Shown piece after piece: positions 1 through 8,139 of a stretch of 64,000 bases of DNA. The notes under the pieces are model-generated. The model was not told the DNA's origin, ran no database searches, and saw only the letters and a program-made list of their open reading frames with translations. The translations under genes were made by a program, and so were the position numbers. The stretch is from Ensifer sp. WSM1721 (GTDB taxonomy: Bacteria; Pseudomonadota; Alphaproteobacteria; Rhizobiales; Rhizobiaceae), in assembly GCF_000513895.2 (NCBI RefSeq), contig NZ_CP165782.1, forward strand, positions 2,108,001 through 2,172,000. The letters run 5' to 3'. The first letter of the stretch is position 1; the number at the start of each line of letters is the position of its first letter.

Positions 1-251
1 TTCTCAGAATCGAGCTGCGGCTCCTGCGGCAGATAGCCGACGGTTGCGCCTTCAGCGACCCAGGCTTCGCCCGTATACTCGTGGTCGAGCCCGGCCATGA
101 TCCTCAGAACGGTCGACTTACCGGCGCCGTTGGGGCCGAGAATGCCGATCTTCGCGTCCGGATAGAACGAGAGATGGATATTCTCGAGGACCTTCTTATT
201 GCCATAGGCCTTGTTGAGCCCGGCCATGTGATAGATGAACTGACGTGCCAT
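1..251 (-). CDS. ettA: EttA, ABC-F translation factor (5' end only)
   Basis: This is the N-terminal 83 residues of an ABC-F ATPase; the gene runs off the left edge. EttA binds the ribosomal E site and gates entry into elongation according to the ATP/ADP ratio; it is cytoplasmic and not a transporter. The visible part begins MARQFIYHMAGLNKAYG and has a complete Walker A motif (GPNGAGKST) near residue 38, followed by the EttA-like stretch GEAWVAEG and GYLPQEPQLD. A purine-rich GGAG lies upstream of the ATG. The close match to the conserved EttA N-terminus makes the call firm; the remaining domains cannot be seen. Confidence 0.93.
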   Translation of the reverse strand, partial: MARQFIYHMAGLNKAYGNKKVLENIHLSFYPDAKIGILGPNGAGKSTVLRIMAGLDHEYTGEAWVAEGATVGYLPQEPQLDSE

Positions 252-369
252 AAGGGAATGCTCCGCATCGGAAGGGAAAATTTGCCCGCTATGTAGGCGA
301 ATTATGTTGGCGGGGCAATCCGGCAAAGGCTTGCCACGCCGATCCCTTCGATGTGGCGACCCCGCCGGA

Positions 370-1140
370 TCAGCCCTGCCCGGCAGCGTCCGCGATCCCC
401 TTTCCGCACTTGAACTCGGTCGGGCCGGCTGCCTGGATTAAGTCCGAAAGCCCGCTCTTGCCCGAGAGATCGCCGGAAAGCCCGATCGTAAGTCCGGTGA
501 TGATGCTGCGGCCGTTGACGCTTTGGCAGCGCATCCGCACCCGGTCGCCGGCACCTGCACCGAAGCTATGGTCGAAGGCCTGCTTGATCTGCTTTTCGTC
601 GATCTCCTTGCCGATCTGGTCGGCAAAGAGCGCACGCACGGCCGAACGATTGAGCTCATCCAATAGCCGGAGCTGCAACGTGAAGTAGTCGTCCGCATTT
701 GACGCTTGGCAGGTGCCGCTGCGCAGCCACTGATGTCGGTCGAGGCCGGATTTGACCCCAGGCATGGCGACGAGCAAGCGCGCGGCCGTGTCGTCGGTCA
801 TGGCGGCCTTCGGCAGGTCCAGCCAATCACCCTTGCGGTCGCGGGCCTTCAGCTCCGCTTCCACGCCGCAATAGCTCTTCCTGAGCGGCCACAGGCCATG
901 AAGCGAAAAATGGGTGGCGTCGAACCGCTCCGCCGTCTGGTCGACGCATTCTTTGCGCGTCGGCCGCGTCTCGCAAAAGCCTGGCTGCCAACTTACAGCG
1001 AGGACATATTCAGTCTTCCCGCCGCCGGCCCCGCCACCCTCGTCTCCTTCCTGCGCGGCGGCGAAGGTGGCAAATCCCAGCCCCACCGCCAGCGCCGCCA
1101 TCCGCACCACGTTCACTATTGCCCTTGCCCGCATTGTCAT
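370..1140 (-). CDS. Secreted ribonuclease T2 family protein
   Basis: This encodes a 256-residue exported RNase T2-type endoribonuclease, expected to cleave single-stranded RNA through a 2',3'-cyclic phosphate in the periplasm or outside the cell. The first catalytic block, HFSLHGLWP, is intact. The second is present in diverged form as HQWLRSGTC, where HEWxKHG is usual, so full activity is likely but not assured. An N-terminal signal peptide ends near AAAQEG. I start at 1140 because GGAGG lies five bases before this ATG; a longer reading from 1185 has no such site. It stands alone, divergent from the hydrolase at 1363. Confidence 0.85.
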   Translation of the reverse strand: MTMRARAIVNVVRMAALAVGLGFATFAAAQEGDEGGGAGGGKTEYVLAVSWQPGFCETRPTRKECVDQTAERFDATHFSLHGLWPLRKSYCGVEAELKARDRKGDWLDLPKAAMTDDTAARLLVAMPGVKSGLDRHQWLRSGTCQASNADDYFTLQLRLLDELNRSAVRALFADQIGKEIDEKQIKQAFDHSFGAGAGDRVRMRCQSVNGRSIITGLTIGLSGDLSGKSGLSDLIQAAGPTEFKCGKGIADAAGQG

Positions 1141-1362
1141 AACCGCCTCCAAACAGGAAAACAAAACGAGAACAAATATCGACAAACGCGCGAAAATTGC
1201 AACCCCTAATCAACATTTTCGGAATCGTTGTGACCTCATGCGAAACGAGCAACAAGCGCCGATTGCCTTTACCGTCCAAATCGATTTGATATCTGCGACG
1301 GCGTCGCATCGAAGAGGCGACGACAAACAGGCGGTGTGACGGTTTTTGGGAGAGCGCATGGC

Positions 1363-2310
1363 ATGTTCGGGCAGGTGAGGACGCATCGAAGCCAGACCGG
1401 TGCGACGCTCGGCTGGCGTTATCGCGGCGCCGCAGGCGTGCCCCGCGGGATCCTCATCATCAGTCACGGCCTTGCGGAACATTCCGGCCGTTACGGCCGC
1501 TTTGCCGAGGTCATGGCCGCGCATGGCTTTCACGTCTATGCTCATGACCATCGCGGACACGGCGAGAGCAGCGCGCCGGACGCACTCGTCGCCATGTTCG
1601 CGCTCCGGGACGGCGCCTCGAAGGTCATCGCGGACCTTCGAGCAATTCGCGATATGGCGGCTGCCGATCATCCAGGCCTGCCGGTCATCCTCTTCGGCCA
1701 TTCGATGGGCGGGCTGATTGCACTCAATGCAGCCGAAGCCGATCCCGGGCTCTACGATGCGCTCGCGGTCTGGAACTCCAACTTCCGACCGGGGCTTGCC
1801 GGCCGCGCCGGTCTGTTGCTGCTCGCAATCGAGAAGATGCTGAAAGGCTCCGACGTGCCGAGCCCGCTGCTGACGAAGCTGACCTTCGGCGCCTGGAGCA
1901 AGAGCATTGCCGAACGGAAAACCGATTTCGACTGGCTGTCGCGCGACGAAGGCGAGGTCGCCAAATATGTCGCTGATCCGCTCTGCGGCTTCGATGCGAC
2001 GGTGTCGTTATGGATCGACGTCTTCACCTTTGCCTTTGCCGGCGCCCGCATCGATCGGCTGGCGCGGCTACCCGCAACCCTGCCGGTCCACCTCGTCGGC
2101 GGCAGCGCCGATCCCTCCACCTTCAACGGCGCCGCCATCCGCTGGCTCGGCAACCGCATGAAAGCGCGCGGCATGGCGGACGTCACCATCACCATTCATG
2201 AAGGCATGCGCCACGAGACGCTCAACGAAATCGACCGCGAGAAGGCGACGGAAGAATTCGCCGCCTGGTGTCTGGAGGCCGTCGGCGCCAAGCGTCGGGG
2301 AAAATCATGA
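1363..2310 (+). CDS. Alpha/beta hydrolase, lysophospholipase/monoglyceride lipase type
   Basis: A 315-residue serine hydrolase of the S33/Hydrolase_4 group, which contains lysophospholipase L2 and monoacylglycerol lipase. The HGLAEHSGRY block near the N-terminus and the nucleophile elbow GHSMGG are clear, with a late His (EGMRHE) fitting the triad. No signal peptide is evident, so it is probably cytoplasmic or membrane-associated. A GTG at 1336 in the same frame is an alternative start; GGGAGA upstream of 1363 fits the ATG better. It overlaps the next gene by ATGA, so the two are probably cotranscribed and translationally coupled. The natural ester substrate cannot be read from sequence. Confidence 0.82.
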   Translation: MFGQVRTHRSQTGATLGWRYRGAAGVPRGILIISHGLAEHSGRYGRFAEVMAAHGFHVYAHDHRGHGESSAPDALVAMFALRDGASKVIADLRAIRDMAAADHPGLPVILFGHSMGGLIALNAAEADPGLYDALAVWNSNFRPGLAGRAGLLLLAIEKMLKGSDVPSPLLTKLTFGAWSKSIAERKTDFDWLSRDEGEVAKYVADPLCGFDATVSLWIDVFTFAFAGARIDRLARLPATLPVHLVGGSADPSTFNGAAIRWLGNRMKARGMADVTITIHEGMRHETLNEIDREKATEEFAAWCLEAVGAKRRGKS

Positions 2311-3260
2311 CCGACGTCTCCCTTCCCAAGCTCGCGGCCGATCGAAACCGGATTTCCTATGGCCTGACGCTGATGGTCCTTTCGGTGCTGATCTCGCCGC
2401 TGATCGACATCTTCGCCAAGCTCGCGATCGCAACGGTGCCCTCGGCCGAGATCACGGCCGTCCGCTTCCTGCTGCAGGTCGCCTTCATCCTGCCGATCGC
2501 CCTCGTGCGCGGCACCCTCTTCGATCTCACATGGCGCAAGAGCGCGCTGCATGCGTTACGCGGAGGGCTCCTCGTCTTGACCATGCTTTCCTTCATCACC
2601 ACCCTCAAGGTGATGGAAGTGGCAGACGCCATCGCCATTTTTTTCGTGGAGCCGATCATCCTCACGATACTCGGCAGCATCTTCTTGAAGGAGACCATCG
2701 GCTGGCGCCGCTATACCGCCTGTGCCGTCGGCTTCTTCGGCGCACTGCTCGTCATCCAGCCGAGCATGCAGGAGGTCGGCTGGATCGCGCTTCTGCCGAT
2801 CGTTGCTGCCTTCGGGCTCGCCGTCTTCCTGCTCGTGACCCGCATGGTTGCGCAGAGTGAGGACCCGTGGTCGATGCAGTTCCATGCCGGCATATGGGGT
2901 GGCCTTTTCTGTCTCGTTCTACTTTGGCTCGGCGAGGGTACCGGCTCGAGCGTGCTCGATCCGGTCTGGCCGGAAGGGCGCACTTGGTTCTATCTGCTCG
3001 GCGTCGGCGTGACCGCCACGATCTCCGGCGTACTCGGCGTCTACGCCTATCGCGGCGCGCCTGCCTCGGTGCTCGCGCCGCTGCAATATCTGGAGATCGT
3101 CTCGGCGACGATTTTCGGCTGGCTCGTCTTCGGCGATCTGCCGGACGCGTTGAAGTGGCTCGGCATCGCGATCATCATCGGCTCCGGCCTCTATATCATC
3201 TGGCGCGAGCGGCAGGTGCAGAAGACAGCGAGCATCGCGCCGGTGTCGCCGGCGATCTGA
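2307..3260 (+). CDS. EamA/DMT superfamily transporter (RhaT/YdcZ-like)
   Basis: A 317-residue inner-membrane protein with two EamA repeats and about ten hydrophobic segments, typical of drug/metabolite transporters that export small metabolites or amino-acid derivatives. Conserved features include the first-repeat stretch AEITAVRFLLQ and the second-repeat pattern ISGVLGVYAYRGAPASVLAPLQ, where the family has its conserved transmembrane signature. The ATG overlaps the hydrolase stop by four bases. Forty bases downstream a TPP enzyme starts on the same strand, so the three form a likely operon. Direction and substrate are not predictable. Confidence 0.85.
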   Translation: MTDVSLPKLAADRNRISYGLTLMVLSVLISPLIDIFAKLAIATVPSAEITAVRFLLQVAFILPIALVRGTLFDLTWRKSALHALRGGLLVLTMLSFITTLKVMEVADAIAIFFVEPIILTILGSIFLKETIGWRRYTACAVGFFGALLVIQPSMQEVGWIALLPIVAAFGLAVFLLVTRMVAQSEDPWSMQFHAGIWGGLFCLVLLWLGEGTGSSVLDPVWPEGRTWFYLLGVGVTATISGVLGVYAYRGAPASVLAPLQYLEIVSATIFGWLVFGDLPDALKWLGIAIIIGSGLYIIWRERQVQKTASIAPVSPAI

Positions 3261-3299
3261 AATCGACGGGAATGAACACGAGCATTGGGAGGTGCAGAC

Positions 3300-4946
3300 A
3301 TGAAAACGGGCGGGCAACTGGTGGTGGAGGCGCTCGTCGCAAACAGCGTCAAGCGCATCTCCTGCGTGCCGGGAGAAAGCTATCTGGCCGTGCTCGATGC
3401 GCTCTACGATACCGAGATCGACGTCGTCGTCTGCCGGCAGGAGGGAGGTGCGGCAATGATGGCCGACGCCTGGGGCCGCCTGACGGGCGAGCCCGGCATC
3501 TGCATGGTCACGCGTGGTCCCGGCGCCACCAACGCCTCTGCTGGCCTACATGTAGCGCGGCAGGACTCGGTGCCTATGATCCTGTTTATCGGTCAGGTGC
3601 AGCGTGACGCCCGTGAACGCGAGGCCTTCCAGGAGATCGAATATCGCCGCGCCTTCACCGAAGTCGCGAAATGGGTGGGTGAAATCGACGATCCGGCACG
3701 GATTCCGGAGTTCGTCACGCGCGCCTTCGCGGTCGCCATCTCAGGCCGCCCCGGTCCCGTGGTACTGACCTTGCCGGAAGACATGCTCACCGAGAGCGCG
3801 GAAGCCCCGGCGGCGCGCGCCTACCAGCCGGTTGAAAGCCATCCGGGCCCCGCCCAGATCGCCCGGCTCGCGGAGCTTCTCTCTGCCGCGAAAAAGCCGG
3901 TGGCCATTCTTGGCGGTACGCGTTGGTCGGCCGAGGCCGTTGCCGGGTTTCAAGGCTTCGCCGAATGCTGGCATCTCCCCGTCGGCTGCTCCTTCCGGCG
4001 CCAGATGCTCTTCGATCACCTGCATCCGAACTATGCCGGCGATGTCGGCATCGGCATCAATCCGGCGCTCGAGAGCGGGATCAAAGACGCCGATCTCGTC
4101 CTACTCATTGGCGGCCGTTTCTCGGAAATGCCCTCTTCCGGCTACACGCTGATGGACGTGCCCTACCCCAGGCAGACGCTGGTCCATGTCCATCCGGATC
4201 CGGCCGAACTCGGCCGCGTCTATCGCCCGGATCTCGCGATCGCCGCAAGCCCGCGCGATTTCGTCGTCGCGCTCGCCGACCTCGCGCCTGCGGAAGAGCC
4301 TGTTTGGTCCGCCCGCACCGCCGCCATGCACGCGGCCTATCTCCGATGGTCCACACCTCCGGAAAAGGGTCCGGGCGACGTGCAGATGGGGCCGATCATG
4401 AACTGGCTGGAGGCGAACACCGCACCGGACACGATCTTCACCAACGGCGCGGGCAACTACGCTACCTGGCTGCACCGCTTCCACCGCTTCCGCCGTTACG
4501 GCACGCAAGCCGCTCCCGCTTCAGGCTCGATGGGCTACGGCCTGCCGGCGGCGGTCGCGGCCAAGCACCTCCATCCCGATCGCGAGGTCATCTGCTTCGC
4601 CGGCGACGGCTGTTTCCTGATGCATGGCCAGGAATTCGCGACCGCGATACGCTACAGGCTGCCGATCATCGTGCTCGTCATCAACAACGGCATCTACGGT
4701 ACGATCCGCATGCATCAGGAGCGCGAATATCCAGGCCGCGTCAGTGCCACGGACCTGACCAATCCGGATTTCGCAGCCCTCGCCCGCGCCTATGGCGGGC
4801 ACGGCGAAACGGTGGGGCGGACCGAAGAATTTGCCGAGGCGTTCCTGCGGGCCCGCGCCAGCGGCAAGCCGGCGATCATCGAGATCAAGCTCGACCCGGA
4901 AGCGATCACGCCGACGCGGACGCTGAGCGAGATCCGCAACGGTTGA
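3300..4946 (+). CDS. Thiamine pyrophosphate-dependent enzyme, acetolactate synthase-like large subunit
   Basis: A 548-residue member of the IlvB/benzoylformate decarboxylase superfamily with the usual N-terminal Pyr domain, central domain and C-terminal TPP-binding domain. The catalytic Glu of the Pyr domain lies in CRQEGGAAMMADAWGR, and the TPP/Mg motif runs from GDGCFLMHG to INNGIYG. No small regulatory subunit follows, so a housekeeping biosynthetic acetolactate synthase is unlikely; a catabolic carboligase or decarboxylase is more probable. GGGAGG eight bases before the ATG fixes the start. The neighbouring EamA exporter may handle its substrate or product, but that is inference. Confidence 0.83.
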   Translation: MKTGGQLVVEALVANSVKRISCVPGESYLAVLDALYDTEIDVVVCRQEGGAAMMADAWGRLTGEPGICMVTRGPGATNASAGLHVARQDSVPMILFIGQVQRDAREREAFQEIEYRRAFTEVAKWVGEIDDPARIPEFVTRAFAVAISGRPGPVVLTLPEDMLTESAEAPAARAYQPVESHPGPAQIARLAELLSAAKKPVAILGGTRWSAEAVAGFQGFAECWHLPVGCSFRRQMLFDHLHPNYAGDVGIGINPALESGIKDADLVLLIGGRFSEMPSSGYTLMDVPYPRQTLVHVHPDPAELGRVYRPDLAIAASPRDFVVALADLAPAEEPVWSARTAAMHAAYLRWSTPPEKGPGDVQMGPIMNWLEANTAPDTIFTNGAGNYATWLHRFHRFRRYGTQAAPASGSMGYGLPAAVAAKHLHPDREVICFAGDGCFLMHGQEFATAIRYRLPIIVLVINNGIYGTIRMHQEREYPGRVSATDLTNPDFAALARAYGGHGETVGRTEEFAEAFLRARASGKPAIIEIKLDPEAITPTRTLSEIRNG

Positions 4947-5017
4947 GGGAACGTCCGCCCTCGTTCCGGCCGTGGGCCTTTCAGGAAATTGTGCGGTTTC
5001 TCTCGGGAATAGGCGCT

Positions 5018-5356
5018 TCAGCCGCGAATGTGCAGCGTCTGCTGATAGATTGCCATGGAGCGCGCGCCGGAGCGGCAATAGCCGAGCATCGGCCGCGGGA
5101 ATTCGTCGAGCGCGTCAACCATGCGGGTTACCGCATCCGCGGTCACGCCCATCGGGCCCACTGGAATATGGGTGATTTCTAGCCCCAGTTCCTGAGCGCG
5201 CGCGGCGATCGCATCGAAGGTCGGCTGGTCGGGCACCTCGAAATCCGGTCGGTGGCAGACGATGGACTTGAAGCCGAGCGCCTTGATCTCGTCGAGGTCC
5301 TCGACCGTGATCTGGCCGGAGACCGAATACTCATCGTTGATCTGGCGAATGTCCAT
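5018..5356 (-). CDS. DUF442 / TIGR01244 phosphatase-like protein
   Basis: A 112-residue protein of the DUF442 family, which has a dual-specificity-phosphatase-like fold and in some proteobacteria is fused to a beta-lactamase-type sulfur dioxygenase domain (the Blh proteins). The CX5R loop is present as CRSGARS near residue 97. The family start MDIRQINDEYSVSGQ is recognisable, and GAGGAA sits upstream of the ATG at 5356. No partner domain is fused here and no sulfide-related gene is adjacent. The actual substrate is unknown. It converges on the TPP enzyme gene. Confidence 0.8.
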   Translation of the reverse strand: MDIRQINDEYSVSGQITVEDLDEIKALGFKSIVCHRPDFEVPDQPTFDAIAARAQELGLEITHIPVGPMGVTADAVTRMVDALDEFPRPMLGYCRSGARSMAIYQQTLHIRG

Positions 5357-5427
5357 GTTGCGTTCCTCAAGAAAAGCGTTGCCCTGATGTAGGCCCGGCG
5401 TCAAACGGCGTCAATCGAGAAGCGCTT

Positions 5428-6267
5428 TCAGGCGACCGCGAAGGCTAGTGCGTAGTCCCGCGATTGGCCCGGCTCGAGCAGCGGGAGCTCTCCAGCTGCG
5501 GCGAGTTCCGGCCGCTTCGCCAAACGATGCGATGCCGGTTCGATGCTGATGACGTTGGCGCCGCCGCGCTGGCAGCGCCACATCTGCAGGAACGGCAGCG
5601 TGTCCGTCCGGAATCTGACGCGGAGAGCGCGGCCCTCAAGTCTTGATATCGCGGTCAGCGCCACCTCCGACAATTGCCCGTCGCTGGCGACGGCGGGTCG
5701 GCAGAAGCGCGCGCTCTCCCCCTCGCCGAACCGCCAAGCGAGCGATCCGCCATCGACCGACGCACTTTCGATTCGCGTTTCGTCGGTAAGCAGCCGACCG
5801 GCGATGTTGATGTGGTACATCATCATCGGCGCGAAGGCGGACGTACCGATGTTGATGATGTGATCCGCGAGCGTGACGCTCCGTGTGGCCTCATCGATTT
5901 GCCATAGGCGCCTGACCGCCGCCCGGCCACCGCAAGCGAGATCCAGTTCGATGTCGGCGCTGCAGCGATCGCCGGCGACCGACATCTCCGACCGGCTGAC
6001 GGGTGTTCCAGCCAGCGACCCATGCAACGGATAATGTGCATCCACGCGCCCATCCACCGGTTCCGGGTGGCGGATGTGGTCGGGGCCGCAGGTGAAGAGA
6101 AAGCCCGCAAGGGCACGATCGATGCGCGGATCGCCGGCCGAGGGGATTGCATCACCGGGCGACAGATCGACGCCGGCGACAACGAAGGCGGCGATATCGA
6201 GCGCCGAGGAACGGTCGAAAAGGAGATGGCTCTCAATGTCCACGCCGGCGCTAAGCGTAGTCTGCAT
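5428..6267 (-). CDS. DUF4432 aldose 1-epimerase-like protein
   Basis: A protein of about 279 residues resembling the DUF4432 branch of the galactose mutarotase superfamily, which folds as a beta-sandwich and acts on sugar anomers or related carbohydrates. Typical features are LFTCGPDHI followed by YPLHGSLAGTPVS, then a conserved region ending in YHINIAGRLL. The start is uncertain: the ATG at 6267 is the first after an unconvincing N-terminal extension that would reach 6399, and its upstream region carries only a weak ribosome site. The gene is isolated, so no pathway can be assigned. Confidence 0.68.
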   Translation of the reverse strand: MQTTLSAGVDIESHLLFDRSSALDIAAFVVAGVDLSPGDAIPSAGDPRIDRALAGFLFTCGPDHIRHPEPVDGRVDAHYPLHGSLAGTPVSRSEMSVAGDRCSADIELDLACGGRAAVRRLWQIDEATRSVTLADHIINIGTSAFAPMMMYHINIAGRLLTDETRIESASVDGGSLAWRFGEGESARFCRPAVASDGQLSEVALTAISRLEGRALRVRFRTDTLPFLQMWRCQRGGANVISIEPASHRLAKRPELAAAGELPLLEPGQSRDYALAFAVA

Positions 6268-6506
6268 CTTTCTGGCCCCAGAATCAGGTGGATGAAGGCA
6301 TAATAGCGCAAGCAGCCCCCACAGGTGCCTGAGCTCCGCGTGAAACCAGCCTGAGGAGAAAAACGTTATGGATTCAACAAGGTGCAGCAGCAGACACACC
6401 GCTTATGACGGCGAGTGCTGTTGCAACGCTTAGGCAGGTCGCCTAATTAGGATTTAGGGAATGTTCATGATGAATTCATTTTTTCCACATTAACGTCGGA
6501 ATCGGC

Positions 6507-7913
6507 ATGTACCGCGCCAAGGAAACCACCAGAAAGACGGGTTCTATCGTGACGTCAGCGCCTCGCATTGGCCTTTCGCTTGTCGCCGCACTCGGCCTTT
6601 TGGCCGGGGAGTTCGCCTCGGCCTACGCGCAGGAGGGCTACGGCGGCTATTGGGGCGACGGCGACGTGATGCTGGTCACGCCGGAAGGGGACATCCTCGA
6701 TTATGTCCCCGGAGATGGCGAGGTTCAGGCGATGCGCGATCGCCGCGGTCGCACGGTGCTCGTCGACCCCTGGGGCAATATCGTTGCGACCGTCGTGCCG
6801 AATGACGGCTATGGCGGCAGGGCCCGCCGCCGCGACTACGGTGCAGACGGCTATTCCAACGAACGTGACCGCGGCTACGGCTATTCCGAGCCCGGCGAAT
6901 TCACCGGCACCGTTCCCGACTATGGCGATGTCACCCCTGCTCCGGTCGAGCGTGAGGAGCTTCCAAATAGCCTTCCGTCGCTCTCCGGGCGCGAGGAGGC
7001 CGCCTATGACCCGCAATACGACGATCCGTTGGCGCAGCCGATGCCGCCGGCGATCACGATAAAGGGCAAGTCGCGCGCCGAGATCACCGCCCTTCAGGTC
7101 TTCCTCGATCGCGAAGGCTTTTCGCCGGGCGTCATCGACGGCAAGATGGGCTCGAACGTCACCAAGGCTATCGAGGCCTGGCAGCAGGCGACGGGCGAGA
7201 CGCTCGACCCGAACAACACCGAAGATATCCTCGAACGCTTGCGCTTCAACGGCGGTCTGCCGATCACGACCTACACGATCACCGCCGCCGATGCGGCCGG
7301 TCCCTATGTCGCCTCGATCCCGGAGGACTATGCGCACAAGGCGATGCTCCCGCATCTGTCCTTCACTTCCACCGCCGAAATGCTCGGCGAAAAGTTCCAT
7401 ATGGACGAGAACTACCTGCGTGAGCTCAATCCCGGCGTCGATTTCTCCATCCCGGGTACGACGATCAAGGTCATCAATCCCGGTCCGAACAAGACGGGCA
7501 AGGTCACGCGGATCGTCGCGGACAAGGTTCGCAAGCAGGTGCTCGCCTATGACGAGGCGGGAAAACTGATCGCCGCCTATCCGGCCACTATCGGTTCGGC
7601 CGATACGCCCTCGCCGTCCGGCACCGTGGCGGTTGAGCGCATCGCCTTCGATCCGGGTTATACCTACAACCCGAAGATCAATTTCCGGCAGGGTGCGAAC
7701 GATAAGATCCTGCAATTGCAGCCAGGCCCGAACGGCCCCGTGGGCACCGTCTGGATCGCGCTTTCGAGGCCGACCTACGGCATCCACGGAACCCCGGATC
7801 CCTCAAAAATCGGCAAGACCCAGAGCCATGGCTGCATCCGCCTGACCAACTGGGACGCAACCGAGCTTGGCAAGATGGTGAGCCCCGGCGTCACGGTCGA
7901 ATTCGTCGGTTAG
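6507..7913 (+). CDS. L,D-transpeptidase with peptidoglycan-binding domain (YkuD family)
   Basis: A 468-residue exported cell-wall enzyme that would form 3-3 crosslinks or attach proteins to peptidoglycan in the periplasm. It has a signal peptide ending near SAYAQEG, a Gly/Tyr/Arg-rich low-complexity stretch over residues about 45-150, a peptidoglycan-binding-1-like helix bundle (EITALQVFLDREGFSPGVID), a LysM-like segment, and the C-terminal YkuD domain. The catalytic motif is intact: HGTPDP followed by SHGCIRLTN with the nucleophilic Cys. A GTG at 6549 is an alternative start. Rhizobiales that grow from the pole carry many such paralogues. Confidence 0.88.
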   Translation: MYRAKETTRKTGSIVTSAPRIGLSLVAALGLLAGEFASAYAQEGYGGYWGDGDVMLVTPEGDILDYVPGDGEVQAMRDRRGRTVLVDPWGNIVATVVPNDGYGGRARRRDYGADGYSNERDRGYGYSEPGEFTGTVPDYGDVTPAPVEREELPNSLPSLSGREEAAYDPQYDDPLAQPMPPAITIKGKSRAEITALQVFLDREGFSPGVIDGKMGSNVTKAIEAWQQATGETLDPNNTEDILERLRFNGGLPITTYTITAADAAGPYVASIPEDYAHKAMLPHLSFTSTAEMLGEKFHMDENYLRELNPGVDFSIPGTTIKVINPGPNKTGKVTRIVADKVRKQVLAYDEAGKLIAAYPATIGSADTPSPSGTVAVERIAFDPGYTYNPKINFRQGANDKILQLQPGPNGPVGTVWIALSRPTYGIHGTPDPSKIGKTQSHGCIRLTNWDATELGKMVSPGVTVEFVG

Positions 7914-8047
7914 TCGCTTGAGACACCGCCGCTTCGCCCTGCGGCGCTCCAATTTGCCTGCCCCCTATCGGACCGGACCATCATGTCACGCCTCGCACGT
8001 GGCCTCTAAACGCCTGTCGCCGCGACGGAAGTGCACCGTTGCGGCCC

Positions 8048-8074
8048 TCATGACATCATGAAACATTGTCATGA
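8048..8074. promoter_or_regulatory. Perfect 8-bp dyad upstream of the FAD oxidoreductase
   Basis: TCATGACA and its exact reverse complement TGTCATGA flank an 11-base spacer that itself contains another TCATGA. The dyad lies 66 bases before the proposed ATG at 8140 and outside any gene. Its size and spacing fit a dimeric repressor or activator site. The regulator is not identified. Confidence 0.4.
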
Positions 8075-8139
8075 AAAGCTTTGCCGCATTGGCTCTATCA
8101 CAGGCGAATATCCTCGATCACCACAAAGGAATGTCCGCG

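Noticed and set aside
81..296. Plus-strand frame of 71 codons at the left edge
   Set aside because: It is antisense to the conserved ettA start, including its Walker A motif.
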